Source: an uncultured Collinsella sp.
GTDB taxonomy: Bacteria; Actinomycetota; Coriobacteriia; Coriobacteriales; Coriobacteriaceae
Assembly: GCA_900544225.1 (NCBI GenBank)
Contig: UQUD01000052.1
Coordinates: 1 to 13,491, forward strand
DNA: 13,491 nucleotides
Reading direction: 5' to 3'
The notes beneath the pieces were generated by a model that did no database searches, was not told the origin of the DNA, and saw nothing but the letters and a program-made list of their open reading frames with translations. This document shows positions 6,594 through 13,468 of this stretch, one piece after another (within the stretch, counting starts at the first letter, position 1; the number at the start of each line of letters is the position of its first letter). The position numbers and the translations under genes were made by a program.

Positions 6594-8843
6594 ATGTCCA
6601 AGGGAGTCCACGTGGCACAGAACAAGCTGGAGGCAAGCCTCCAAGACCAGCGTAGTCAAGGCGGGCATGGAGCCATTCCCCTCTCCGCTGGCATGCTGCT
6701 CGTAACGCTCGGCGTCGTCTACGGTGACATCGGCACGAGCCCCATGTACACCATGAAATCAATCGTCGCCAACAACGGCGGCATCGGCACCGTCAGCGAA
6801 GATATGATCCTTGGCGCGCTTTCGCTCGTCATCTGGACCATGACGCTCGTGACCACGGTCAAGTACGTGGTAATCGCCATGAAGGCCGATAACCACAACG
6901 AAGGCGGCATCTTCGCCCTGTTCAGTCTCGTGCGCAAGGTGGCACCGTGGCTGATTCTCCCCGCTATGATCGGCGGCGCGGCGCTGCTCGCCGACGGCAT
7001 CCTCACCCCCGCGGTCACGGTCACCACAGCCATCGAGGGCCTGCGCACCATCGAGTGGGGCCACGCGCTATTGGGTGACGGGCAAACTAACGTCATCATT
7101 ATTACCATCATCATTATCTGCGGCCTATTTGCCATGCAGCGCGCCGGTACCTCGTCGATCGGCAAGCTGTTCGGCCCGCTCATGACGCTGTGGTTCCTGT
7201 TCCTGGCAGGCGCTGGCCTGTTCAACATGCTCGGCAATTTGTCTATCCTGCGCGCGCTCAACCCCATCCGCGGCATCATGTTCCTGTTCTCGCCCATCAA
7301 CCACTCGGGCATCATGGTGCTCGGCTTTGTCTTCCTGTCGACAACCGGTGCCGAGGCGCTCTACTCGGACATGGGTCATGTGGGCAAGGCTAACATCTAT
7401 GCATCCTGGCCGTTTGTTAAGGCGGCCCTCATCCTCAACTATCTGGGTCAGGGCGCTTGGCTGCTCGCCAATAACTCCAACCCCCAGATGCTCGCGATGG
7501 ATATCGTCAACCCGTTCTACATGATGCTTCCCGAGCCCCTGCGCCCCTTTGCCATCGTGCTTTCGGCCGTAGCGGCCATCATCGCCTCGCAGGCGCTCAT
7601 TACCGGCTCGTTCTCGCTGGTCTCCGAGGCAACGCGCCTCAACCTTATGCCGCACCTGCGCATCCACTACCCCAGCGACACCAAGGGCCAGCTCTATATT
7701 CCGCTCGTCAACAACATCATGTGGGTCGGCTGCATCTTCATCGTGCTGCTGTTCCAAAACTCCGAGCGCATGGAGAGCGCCTACGGCCTCGCCATTACCG
7801 TGACCATGCTCATGACCACCACGCTGCTGACGAGCTATATCGCCGGCATTCTCAAGCGCAAGCTGGGCGCCTGCGTCTTTGCCCTACTTTTTGGCGCCAT
7901 TGAGCTGTGCTTCTTCGCCTCGTGCCTCACCATGTTCTTTGACGGCGGCTACGTCATGATCTTCTTGGCCTCGCTGCTGTTTGGCCTTATGTACGTGTGG
8001 CGCCGCGGCACCGCCATCGAGCGCACGCAGACGATCCTGCTGCCCGTCTCCAAGTACATTGACCAGCTCGACCGCCTGCGCAACGACGAGACCTACCCCG
8101 TGCTCGCCGACAATCTGGTGTTCCTTACCAACAGTCCCGACCCGCTCACGCTCGACCGCGACGTGCTCTATTCCATCTTGGATAAGCATCCCAAGCGCGC
8201 CAAGGCATACTGGTTCATCAACGTGCACGTTACCGACGAGCCCTATACGCACGAGTATTCCGTCGAGACCTTTGGCACGGACTTTTTGTTCCGCGTGCGC
8301 TTGGACCTGGGCTTTAAGGTCAACCAGCGCATCAATGCCTACCTGCGCCAGATTGTTGGCGACTTGATGGCATCGGGCGAGCTGCCGCCGCAGCATCACA
8401 CCTACTCCATCTACGAGACGCGCGGCAACGTGGGCGACTTCCGTTTTTGCATGCTGCGCAAGATGCTTGCCCCCGAAACGGACATCAACCGCAACGACCA
8501 CCGCGTCATGGCCATCAAGTACGCCGTCCGCCGCGCCTGCGGAAGCCCGGCACGCTGGTACGGTCTTGAGAACTCGGCCATCATCATCGAGTACGTGCCG
8601 CTGTTTGCCCGCATGCGCCCGGCCGTTAAGCTCGTGCGCACCCAGGTGCCGCTCGAGGTTCAGATCGAAGAGGCCGAGGAAATGGAAGTCGATATCTTCT
8701 CGGACGACCTGGTCAACGGCAACGAAGCCGGTAGGAACATGAACGTCGACCCCACCGAGTTACTCGAGAGCGTCGCCGATACGCCCGAACAGCAACTGCT
8801 CGACGGCCTCGAGAGCGAACAACTCAACGACGCCAACTTCTAG
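6594..8843 (+). CDS. kup: Kup low-affinity potassium transporter
   Basis: Kup takes up K+ by proton symport at the cytoplasmic membrane. The protein (749 residues) starts its membrane domain with the hallmark GVVYGDIGTSPMYTM (40-54) and has DNHNEGGIFALF (99-110), both highly conserved in the family. About 12 TM segments extend to near residue 475, followed by a soluble C-terminal domain of about 270 residues beginning RRGTAIERTQTILLPVSKYI. It ends in an acidic tail rich in Glu and Asp. Length is slightly above the usual 620-700. Two starts are possible. The ATG at 6594 has AGAGG four bases upstream. The GTG at 6612 has AAGGGAG five bases upstream and would remove six residues. The gene stands alone between hairpins. 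Confidence 0.95.
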   Translation: MSKGVHVAQNKLEASLQDQRSQGGHGAIPLSAGMLLVTLGVVYGDIGTSPMYTMKSIVANNGGIGTVSEDMILGALSLVIWTMTLVTTVKYVVIAMKADNHNEGGIFALFSLVRKVAPWLILPAMIGGAALLADGILTPAVTVTTAIEGLRTIEWGHALLGDGQTNVIIITIIIICGLFAMQRAGTSSIGKLFGPLMTLWFLFLAGAGLFNMLGNLSILRALNPIRGIMFLFSPINHSGIMVLGFVFLSTTGAEALYSDMGHVGKANIYASWPFVKAALILNYLGQGAWLLANNSNPQMLAMDIVNPFYMMLPEPLRPFAIVLSAVAAIIASQALITGSFSLVSEATRLNLMPHLRIHYPSDTKGQLYIPLVNNIMWVGCIFIVLLFQNSERMESAYGLAITVTMLMTTTLLTSYIAGILKRKLGACVFALLFGAIELCFFASCLTMFFDGGYVMIFLASLLFGLMYVWRRGTAIERTQTILLPVSKYIDQLDRLRNDETYPVLADNLVFLTNSPDPLTLDRDVLYSILDKHPKRAKAYWFINVHVTDEPYTHEYSVETFGTDFLFRVRLDLGFKVNQRINAYLRQIVGDLMASGELPPQHHTYSIYETRGNVGDFRFCMLRKMLAPETDINRNDHRVMAIKYAVRRACGSPARWYGLENSAIIIEYVPLFARMRPAVKLVRTQVPLEVQIEEAEEMEVDIFSDDLVNGNEAGRNMNVDPTELLESVADTPEQQLLDGLESEQLNDANF

Positions 8844-8864
8844 CGACGTCACAAATCAACGACA

Positions 8865-8898
8865 GCGGCCCTGCATCTCACGGGAGACGCAGGGCCGC
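8865..8898. terminator. Bidirectional terminator between kup and the hydrolase
   Basis: A 10-bp stem GCGGCCCTGC/GCAGGGCCGC (8865-8874 with 8889-8898) continues, after one irregular position, into TCTC/GAGA around a 4-base loop. That position is A.C in plus-strand RNA and G.U in minus-strand RNA, so the helix is uninterrupted for the hydrolase transcript. U-tracts are weak on both sides. It sits between two convergent stop codons. Confidence 0.75.
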
Positions 8899-8922
8899 CT
8901 TGCATTGCAGTAAAGCTAGCGG

Positions 8923-9888
8923 CTACGAACGACGCGGCTCGGGAACCACGAGTCTATCGGGGCTCGCGCCCTCGGCATCCATCAGGCTCACGTAGCGAAT
9001 CGACGGATCCCCATACATCGCGTAGTAATAATTGCCCGTGCGCGCGCTAAAGCATCCGGTGTAGATAGTCTTCTCGAACTTGCCATCGCCCATCCTGGAC
9101 GCCCCCTCAATCATCACCACGCCCTCGAGCGAGCGGAACATACGGACGACGTTTTCGGTCTCGCTCTCCTTTTGCGGGTAATTGGCATTGAGATACGCCG
9201 CCTTTACAAAACGGCTCGGCGAATAGCAGTCGCCGGGAATGCCGCGCATGCCGGCACCGGCTCCATAGGGCTTAAGCTCGGCGCCACGCCACGTCGCCGT
9301 CTGCGGAAAATCGCTTGTGGCGGTGATATAGGTGCGTAGGTTTTCCATGTGCCACGGGAAGGTCGGCTGGTTGGCAAGGGTGTCGACCGGATCGTCGTAT
9401 ACATGCAGGCCGTCAGCCATCATCTCGACCACGATGCTGCGCTGGCTGTCGCCGATAATCCAATGGAGCAGCGACACGCCCAGCCCCTCTCCGGCAGATT
9501 TGGCGACAATCACCGTGTCGCGCAGCGCGGCCTCGACCTCATCGACCGTCGAGAACGTCGCTGCCACCCACAGGGGAAACTCATAGGCTGCGATATTGGT
9601 CTTGCCGTCGACAGGGTCCTCGGCATACTCGGCATAACCCGGGAAATTGAGACCCGCCACGGCGAGGCCCGCATCGTTGCCGCAGTCGAAGAACATGGGA
9701 TAGTTCTTGTAATCGATGCACATACCGATCACCGCGTGTGCCGCTGTCGCGTCGTCGATAAACGAATACGGAATGTGAAACCCGCGAGGCATCACGCGAA
9801 CCTGTTGGCCATAGTCAAAGCTCCAGTCGAGGTTGCGGCCTAGATACATGTGGCCGGAATTATCGGTAAATCGAATGCTCGTACACAT
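8923..9888 (-). CDS. bsh: Choloylglycine hydrolase family, probable bile salt hydrolase
   Basis: This Ntn-hydrolase should split the amide bond of conjugated bile acids, releasing glycine or taurine. It starts at the ATG at 9888 (AGGAGG four bases upstream), so Met removal exposes Cys2 as the catalytic nucleophile. Family residues fall where expected: Cys2, Arg18 and Asp21 (GRNLDWSFDYG), Asn81 in GLAVAGLNFPG, Asn173 in LANQPTF, and Arg226 in GIPGDCYSPSRFVKA. Asn rather than Tyr at position 81 favours bile salt hydrolase over penicillin V acylase, although N-acyl-homoserine-lactone or penicillin substrates remain possible. There is no signal peptide, so it is cytoplasmic. The length (321) is normal. 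The deformylase-like gene lies upstream on the same strand but a terminator separates them. The ribosome site is inside an inverted repeat. Confidence 0.9.
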   Translation of the reverse strand: MCTSIRFTDNSGHMYLGRNLDWSFDYGQQVRVMPRGFHIPYSFIDDATAAHAVIGMCIDYKNYPMFFDCGNDAGLAVAGLNFPGYAEYAEDPVDGKTNIAAYEFPLWVAATFSTVDEVEAALRDTVIVAKSAGEGLGVSLLHWIIGDSQRSIVVEMMADGLHVYDDPVDTLANQPTFPWHMENLRTYITATSDFPQTATWRGAELKPYGAGAGMRGIPGDCYSPSRFVKAAYLNANYPQKESETENVVRMFRSLEGVVMIEGASRMGDGKFEKTIYTGCFSARTGNYYYAMYGDPSIRYVSLMDAEGASPDRLVVPEPRRS

Positions 9889-9945
9889 AGCGCCTCCTAG
9901 CTTCACGTTCTTGCTAATCTCATTGTCACCAATCAAAGAGGCGCT
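9889..9945 (-). promoter_or_regulatory. Stem that covers the bile salt hydrolase Shine-Dalgarno
   Basis: In minus-strand RNA, AGCGCCUCUU (9936-9945) is complementary to AGGAGGCGCU (9889-9898), which contains the whole AGGAGG site and ends directly before the AUG. Nine pairs are Watson-Crick and one is U.G. The 37-base loop holds a small hairpin, AUUG-GUGA-CAAU, with a GNRA-type loop. Such a structure would hold the start site closed until it is melted or rearranged, as in translational riboswitches or RNA thermometers. The pairing is read directly; the regulatory role is inference. Confidence 0.55.
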
Positions 9946-9951
9946 AAACAC

Positions 9952-9987
9952 AAAAGCCCGGACATGACAACAATGTCACGCCCGGAC
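9952..9987 (-). terminator. Strand-specific terminator upstream of the hydrolase
   Basis: In minus-strand RNA, the segment from 9987 to 9956 folds into a 14-bp stem (GUCCGGGCGUGACA with UGUCAUGUCCGGGC, including G.U pairs) with loop UUGU, then UUUUGUGUUU. On the plus strand the same positions are A.C mismatches, so the hairpin favours the minus strand. It would end transcripts arriving from the deformylase-like gene, or act as an attenuator before the hydrolase. Its direct GCCCGGAC copies (9956, 9980) are simply the two arms. Confidence 0.7.
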
Positions 9988-10013
9988 CAAAAACCACATA
10001 TGAACGTAATAAA

Positions 10014-10040
10014 GTCACCCTAACAGGTCGGTCTAGGGTG
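10014..10040 (-). promoter_or_regulatory. Alternative hairpin competing with the long palindrome
   Basis: CACCCTA at 10016-10022 is complementary to TAGGGTG at 10034-10040. The latter is also one arm of the 109-bp palindrome, whose other arm has the same GTCACCCTA (10128-10136). The arm at 10034-10040 can therefore pair with only one of the two at a time. In minus-strand RNA the shorter hairpin would be followed by ACUUUAUU. This is the arrangement expected of a two-state leader. Confidence 0.4.
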
Positions 10041-10139
10041 CCACAGTGCCACAGATCGCCCCGAACGAGGAGCGCCGCGTACTAATGGTACGCAAGCGAC
10101 GAGTGAGCGGCGAGGTGTGGTGCTGTGGTCACCCTAGAC
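10031..10139. repeat. 109-bp imperfect palindrome overlapping the deformylase-like stop codon
   Basis: The ends are a perfect 10-bp pair, GTCTAGGGTG (10031-10040) with CACCCTAGAC (10130-10139). After one unpaired T (10129) the helix continues with CCACAG/CTGTGG, two T.G positions, CCACA/TGTGG, a two-base mismatch, and TCGCC/GGCGA (10056-10060 with 10109-10113). The top contains another hairpin, GCGTAC-TAATG-GTACGC (10077-10093). The two T.G positions pair only in plus-strand RNA. The last Val codon and TAG stop of the deformylase-like gene lie in the right arm. It could be a structured 3' end, a small RNA or a MITE-like insertion. No clear target-site duplication was seen. Confidence 0.7.
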
Positions 10140-10553
10140 AAGCTTGCCGAGGCAGTGGTCGATCATATGCTGGATCATCTGTGCCTCGAAGCCGACGAAG
10201 TCCTGCTTGCGCTCGCGCATCTTGCCGTCGACGATCTGGTCAAAGGCAACCTTGCACTTGATGTAGCGCGTGGACTTGGTGATCTCGTCGTGCGTCAGGC
10301 AGCTCTCCTCCATCTTGCTGGCACCCAGGCCAAACACCAGACGGGGGTTGTAGAGCACATGGGGCTCGCCGGCATCGTCCAGGTAGACGCAGACCTTCTT
10401 GGTGATGCCGATCTGGTTGGCGGCAAGGCAGCCGGCATCGTCGAGCGACTTGATGGTATCGATCAGGTCCTGTGCCACCGACTCGTCCTCGACGGTCGCG
10501 ACCTCGCAACGCTGGGACAGAATAGCCTCGTCGTGGCAGAGCTCTTTAATCAT
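10134..10553 (-). CDS. Second short deformylase-like protein, HEXXH Glu replaced by Met
   Basis: This 139-residue protein is related to the product at 2399-2809: it opens MIKELCHDEAILSQ and shares the same short layout. Motif I is GCLAANQIG (41-49), with the glutamine (Gln47) present. Motif II is EESCL (83-86 with Cys85), where EGCLS is usual. Motif III is QHMIDH (128-133). The metal ligands His129 and His133 remain, but the catalytic Glu is Met130. It may therefore bind metal and peptide without hydrolysing formyl groups. The ATG at 10553 is chosen because GGAGG lies five bases upstream. The ATG at 10565 has no such site. The stop codon lies in the arm of the long palindrome, six residues after HMIDH. 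A non-catalytic or altered-substrate role is inferred. Confidence 0.85.
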   Translation of the reverse strand: MIKELCHDEAILSQRCEVATVEDESVAQDLIDTIKSLDDAGCLAANQIGITKKVCVYLDDAGEPHVLYNPRLVFGLGASKMEESCLTHDEITKSTRYIKCKVAFDQIVDGKMRERKQDFVGFEAQMIQHMIDHCLGKLV

Positions 10554-10604
10554 ACGTTCCTCCATAGGGGTCGTTGTAACTGCTTAAGTATACGGTACCC
10601 ACAC

Positions 10605-10729
10605 ATTTTCATACGGAAAATACCGCCCGTCTGCTACAAAGCGCCGAACATCAACATGCGAGGAACAACAGCGTCGTAAAGGGGCTATAGTGAGAACGTT
10701 CGTGTCAATCGGCCTAAACTCGGGGCCGA
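10605..10729. promoter_or_regulatory. Divergent intergenic region before the purine permease, with two hairpins
   Basis: The 193 bases between the deformylase-like start and the permease start hold two perfect short inverted repeats. One is ATTTTC/GAAAAT (10605-10610 with 10616-10621). The other is TCGGCC/GGCCGA (10709-10714 with 10724-10729), just upstream of the permease ribosome site. I looked for a purine riboswitch, common before such permeases in Firmicutes, and saw none of its conserved segments. No convincing promoter was identified. Confidence 0.35.
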
Positions 10730-10746
10730 ACAAGGAAAGGGTATGC

Positions 10747-12060
10747 ATGGACGAACTTTTTCACGTCAGTGAGCGCAAGTCCACAATCGGGACCGAACTT
10801 CGCGCTGGACTGACAACATTCCTGGCGATGGCCTACATCATCGCCGTCAACCCTGCGGTGCTCTCGGGCGCCGGCATCGATGCGGGAGCGCTCGCCTGCG
10901 CCACCTGCTTGGGCGCCGGCATCATGACCATCTGCATGGGCATCTTCGCAAACCGCCCGCTCGCCTGCGCGTCGGGTCTGGGCATCAACGCCATGATCGC
11001 GGGCATCGCCACCACCATGTGCGGCGGCGACTGGCACGTTGCCATGAGCGTTATCTTCCTCGAGGGTATCGTCATCTTGCTGCTCGTCCTGTGCGGCCTG
11101 CGCGAGGCCATTATGGACGCCATCCCCGTGGTCCTGCGCCACGCCATCTCGGTTGGCTTGGGCCTGTTCATCGCCATGATCGGCCTGTGCGACGCCGGCA
11201 TCATCACCGCTGGCGCCGGTACGCTCGTCGGCCTGGGCGACATCGCCTCCCCCACCTTTATCGTCGGCATCATCTCCATCGTCGTGACGGTTGCCCTGGC
11301 TTCCCGCAACGTGCCGGGCTCGCTGCTCATCGGCATCATCATCGCCGTTATCGCCGGTATCCCGCTGGGCGTCACCCATGCGCCCGAGGGCCTCATCGCT
11401 CCGCTCGACTTCTCGACCTTTGGCGCCCCGTTTGCCAGCACCGCTGATGGCAACATGGCCATCGTGAAGGTTCTGACCGACCCGATGCTGCTCGTCGTTG
11501 CCTTCTCGCTGCTCATGAGCGACTTCTTCGACACCATGGGCACCGCGATGGCCGTCGCCAAGCAGGGCGAGTTCTTGACCGAGGACGGCAATGTCGAGGA
11601 CATCCGCCCCATCCTGGTCGTCGACTCCGTGGCCGCTGCTGCCGGTGGCTTTATGGGCGTCTCCTCCATCACCACCTTCGTCGAGTCCACCTCTGGCGCT
11701 GCCGACGGTGGCCGCACGGGCCTCACCTCCGTCACCACCGGCGTGCTGTTCATTCTCGCCGCGTTCTTCTCCCCCATCGTCACCATCGTTTCCAGTGCCG
11801 CCACCTGCGGTGCTCTGGTCTACGTCGGCTACCTCATGATGAGCGAGGCCTCCGAGATCGACTGGTCCGACGTGTCGCAGGGTTTCCCGGCGTTCATGAT
11901 TGTCGCCGGCGTGCCCTTCACCTACTCCATCTCTGCCGGAATCGGCCTGGGCTTTATCGCCTACGTGATCGTCGCGCTCTTTAAGGGCGAGGCCTCCAAG
12001 ATCAAGCCGCTCATGTGGATCGCAGCCCTTGCCTTCCTCGTCTACTTCTTTGTAGCGTAA
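10747..12060 (+). CDS. NCS2/AzgA-type guanine/hypoxanthine permease
   Basis: This protein imports purine bases by cation symport at the cytoplasmic membrane. The start is the ATG at 10747 with AGGAAAGGG upstream, giving 437 residues, normal for the AzgA/PbuG group. A GTG at 10690 would add 19 residues without a ribosome site. Family marks include TELRAGLTTFLAMAYIIAVN (16-35), ASGLGINAM (75-83), SDFFDTMGT (258-266) and FVESTSGAADGGRTGLT (311-327), the last two being key substrate-site segments. About 12-14 TM segments are evident. The gene is transcribed alone and ends at a strong terminator. Whether guanine, hypoxanthine or adenine is preferred cannot be told. Confidence 0.92.
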   Translation: MDELFHVSERKSTIGTELRAGLTTFLAMAYIIAVNPAVLSGAGIDAGALACATCLGAGIMTICMGIFANRPLACASGLGINAMIAGIATTMCGGDWHVAMSVIFLEGIVILLLVLCGLREAIMDAIPVVLRHAISVGLGLFIAMIGLCDAGIITAGAGTLVGLGDIASPTFIVGIISIVVTVALASRNVPGSLLIGIIIAVIAGIPLGVTHAPEGLIAPLDFSTFGAPFASTADGNMAIVKVLTDPMLLVVAFSLLMSDFFDTMGTAMAVAKQGEFLTEDGNVEDIRPILVVDSVAAAAGGFMGVSSITTFVESTSGAADGGRTGLTSVTTGVLFILAAFFSPIVTIVSSAATCGALVYVGYLMMSEASEIDWSDVSQGFPAFMIVAGVPFTYSISAGIGLGFIAYVIVALFKGEASKIKPLMWIAALAFLVYFFVA

Positions 12061-12086
12061 CGGCAAAGCTGCCAAAGCAGAACACC

Positions 12087-12125
12087 AAAGCGCGGGGTCG
12101 CATCGAGCGGCTCCGCGCTTTTTTT
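12087..12125 (+). terminator. Strong rho-independent terminator of the purine permease gene
   Basis: AAAGCGCGG (12087-12095) pairs perfectly with CCGCGCTTT (12113-12121) around a 17-base loop. The T-run (seven Ts, 12119-12125) follows directly. It lies 27 bases after the permease stop and is the clearest terminator in the window. Confidence 0.92.
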
Positions 12126-12265
12126 AAAGCCAGGCAACGCACGGACGCGCGATGTATTGCTTCCCAAGTTTTGGACATTTTGCCCTCCAAACGGCACTAC
12201 CGCCGGCTTCATCCTGCAGATATGCTGGGCGTAATCGCATAGGCCCTATGAGGATGGGAGTAACC
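12126..12265 (+). promoter_or_regulatory. Upstream region of the beta-helix gene
   Basis: These 140 bases between the terminator and the beta-helix gene must contain its promoter, but no good -35/-10 pair was recognised. A small inverted repeat, TTTGGA/TCCAAA (12170-12175 with 12186-12191), is present. GGGAG at 12256-12260 is the ribosome site that selects the ATG at 12266. Confidence 0.3.
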
Positions 12266-13468
12266 ATGGCCGCCTTGTTCACGACCCCCAAGCGCAATGA
12301 CAAAACCTCTGGAGCCCATTTTGTCGAGCCCGACGTGCGCCGTCGCACGCTGCTCGCACACGGCAGCTGGCGCCGCGTGACGCGCCGCATCGTTGTAGGC
12401 GCCGTATGCGCGCTTACGGTGAGCTCGCTGCTCATGCCGAGCGTCTCGTTCGCGGCCGAGTGGGTCAACGTCGGCGGCACTCAGTACAACACTGCAGCAG
12501 GCGACGAGGCCGGTACCTGGTCGTGGGACGGCGCCGACGACTTGAAGCTCAACAACTATAACGGCGGCGAGATCCAGGCCGCAGGCAAGCTCAACGTGAA
12601 TTACTCGGGAACCAACATCGTCACTGCCGAATGGATCGAAAGCATCAACGTTTCTCATGGCACTAACGAGAATGCCGAGCTCAATATCCAAGGCGACGAG
12701 GGCGGCACGCTCAGCGTGACATCTACTGAGGACGCTATCCTCACCACGGGTAATATCAACATCGACGGAGCCGGATCCGTCAACGCCACGAGCACTGGGT
12801 TTGATGCCATCAATGCCGGAGGTGATCTCGCTATCAAAGGTTCGGGCAACGTCAACGCCACGGGTGCATCGGATGGCATCAGGGCAAACGGCAATATCAC
12901 GATTGACGACAGCGGAGCCGTCACCGCCAGGGCTACCAAGGACAAGGGTATTGGAGCCGACAAGAACCTCACCATCAAGGGTGGCGGGACGGTCGAGGCA
13001 AGCTCAGCCGATGGTGAGGCCCTTTGGAGCGGCGGCAATATCAACATCTCGGACGGCAGCCAGGTCAAGGCAAGCTCCGAGAAAGACGCTGCCGTCGAGG
13101 CCAAGGGCAGCCTCGCAGCCACAAACGCCTCCCTCAACGTAAACGGTGTTGAATATGGCGTCTATGCCCACAAGGGCATCACCCTCGATCATGCAAACGT
13201 GACGGTCCGTGCAAGTAAAGGCAGATACGGTGGCGCCAACGCCCTCTTCACCTACCAGGACGACATCGTCGTCAAGAACGGCTCCACCGTGGACGCGTTT
13301 GCGGAAGGCGAGGTTTCGGCTGCATTCTCCACCAGAAACGATCGACCCAACGAGAAGGGCGGCCACATCTACATCAGCGACTCCGTTGTCAAGGCCATAG
13401 CCCGCTATGTCGAGAACGGCGACGGCCCCATCCCCTACAGACACTATGACCCAATCCGAGGGCACTAA
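12266..13468 (+). CDS. Secreted beta-helix repeat protein, carbohydrate-binding (Cthe_2159-like) type
   Basis: The 400 residues begin with a long signal peptide. A charged region with several Arg pairs (RRVTRR, 36-41) leads to a hydrophobic stretch (42-60) and a likely cleavage after SFAA (61-64). Residues about 160-355 are tandem repeats of 23-24 residues, each with a pattern like GNINIDGAGSVNAT. Copies begin near 162, 186, 209, 233, 257 and 281, and then become less regular. This fits a right-handed beta-helix such as the Cthe_2159-type carbohydrate-binding proteins known from gut Actinobacteria and Firmicutes. The ATG at 12266 is preferred (GGGAG five bases upstream) over ATGs at 12248 and 12254. 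There is no LPXTG or C-terminal membrane anchor before the TAA, so it is either freely secreted or shortened at its 3' end. Adhesion or polysaccharide binding is inferred. Confidence 0.85.
   Translation: MAALFTTPKRNDKTSGAHFVEPDVRRRTLLAHGSWRRVTRRIVVGAVCALTVSSLLMPSVSFAAEWVNVGGTQYNTAAGDEAGTWSWDGADDLKLNNYNGGEIQAAGKLNVNYSGTNIVTAEWIESINVSHGTNENAELNIQGDEGGTLSVTSTEDAILTTGNINIDGAGSVNATSTGFDAINAGGDLAIKGSGNVNATGASDGIRANGNITIDDSGAVTARATKDKGIGADKNLTIKGGGTVEASSADGEALWSGGNINISDGSQVKASSEKDAAVEAKGSLAATNASLNVNGVEYGVYAHKGITLDHANVTVRASKGRYGGANALFTYQDDIVVKNGSTVDAFAEGEVSAAFSTRNDRPNEKGGHIYISDSVVKAIARYVENGDGPIPYRHYDPIRGH

Noticed and set aside
9956..9987. Direct repeat GCCCGGAC at 9956 and 9980 as a separate repeat element
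   Set aside because: CCGG is self-complementary and the copies are the two arms of the minus-strand terminator, with G.U pairs.
10554..10746. Purine riboswitch before the purine permease
   Set aside because: None of the conserved purine-aptamer segments could be found; only short hairpins are present.
10714..12075. 453-codon minus-strand frame opposite the purine permease
   Set aside because: Its product is a low-complexity Gly/Asp/His/Glu protein mirroring codon bias of the permease. No motif or ribosome site.
12015..12242. 75-codon plus-strand frame over the permease end and terminator
   Set aside because: It runs through the strong terminator, overlaps the permease in another frame and has no ribosome site.
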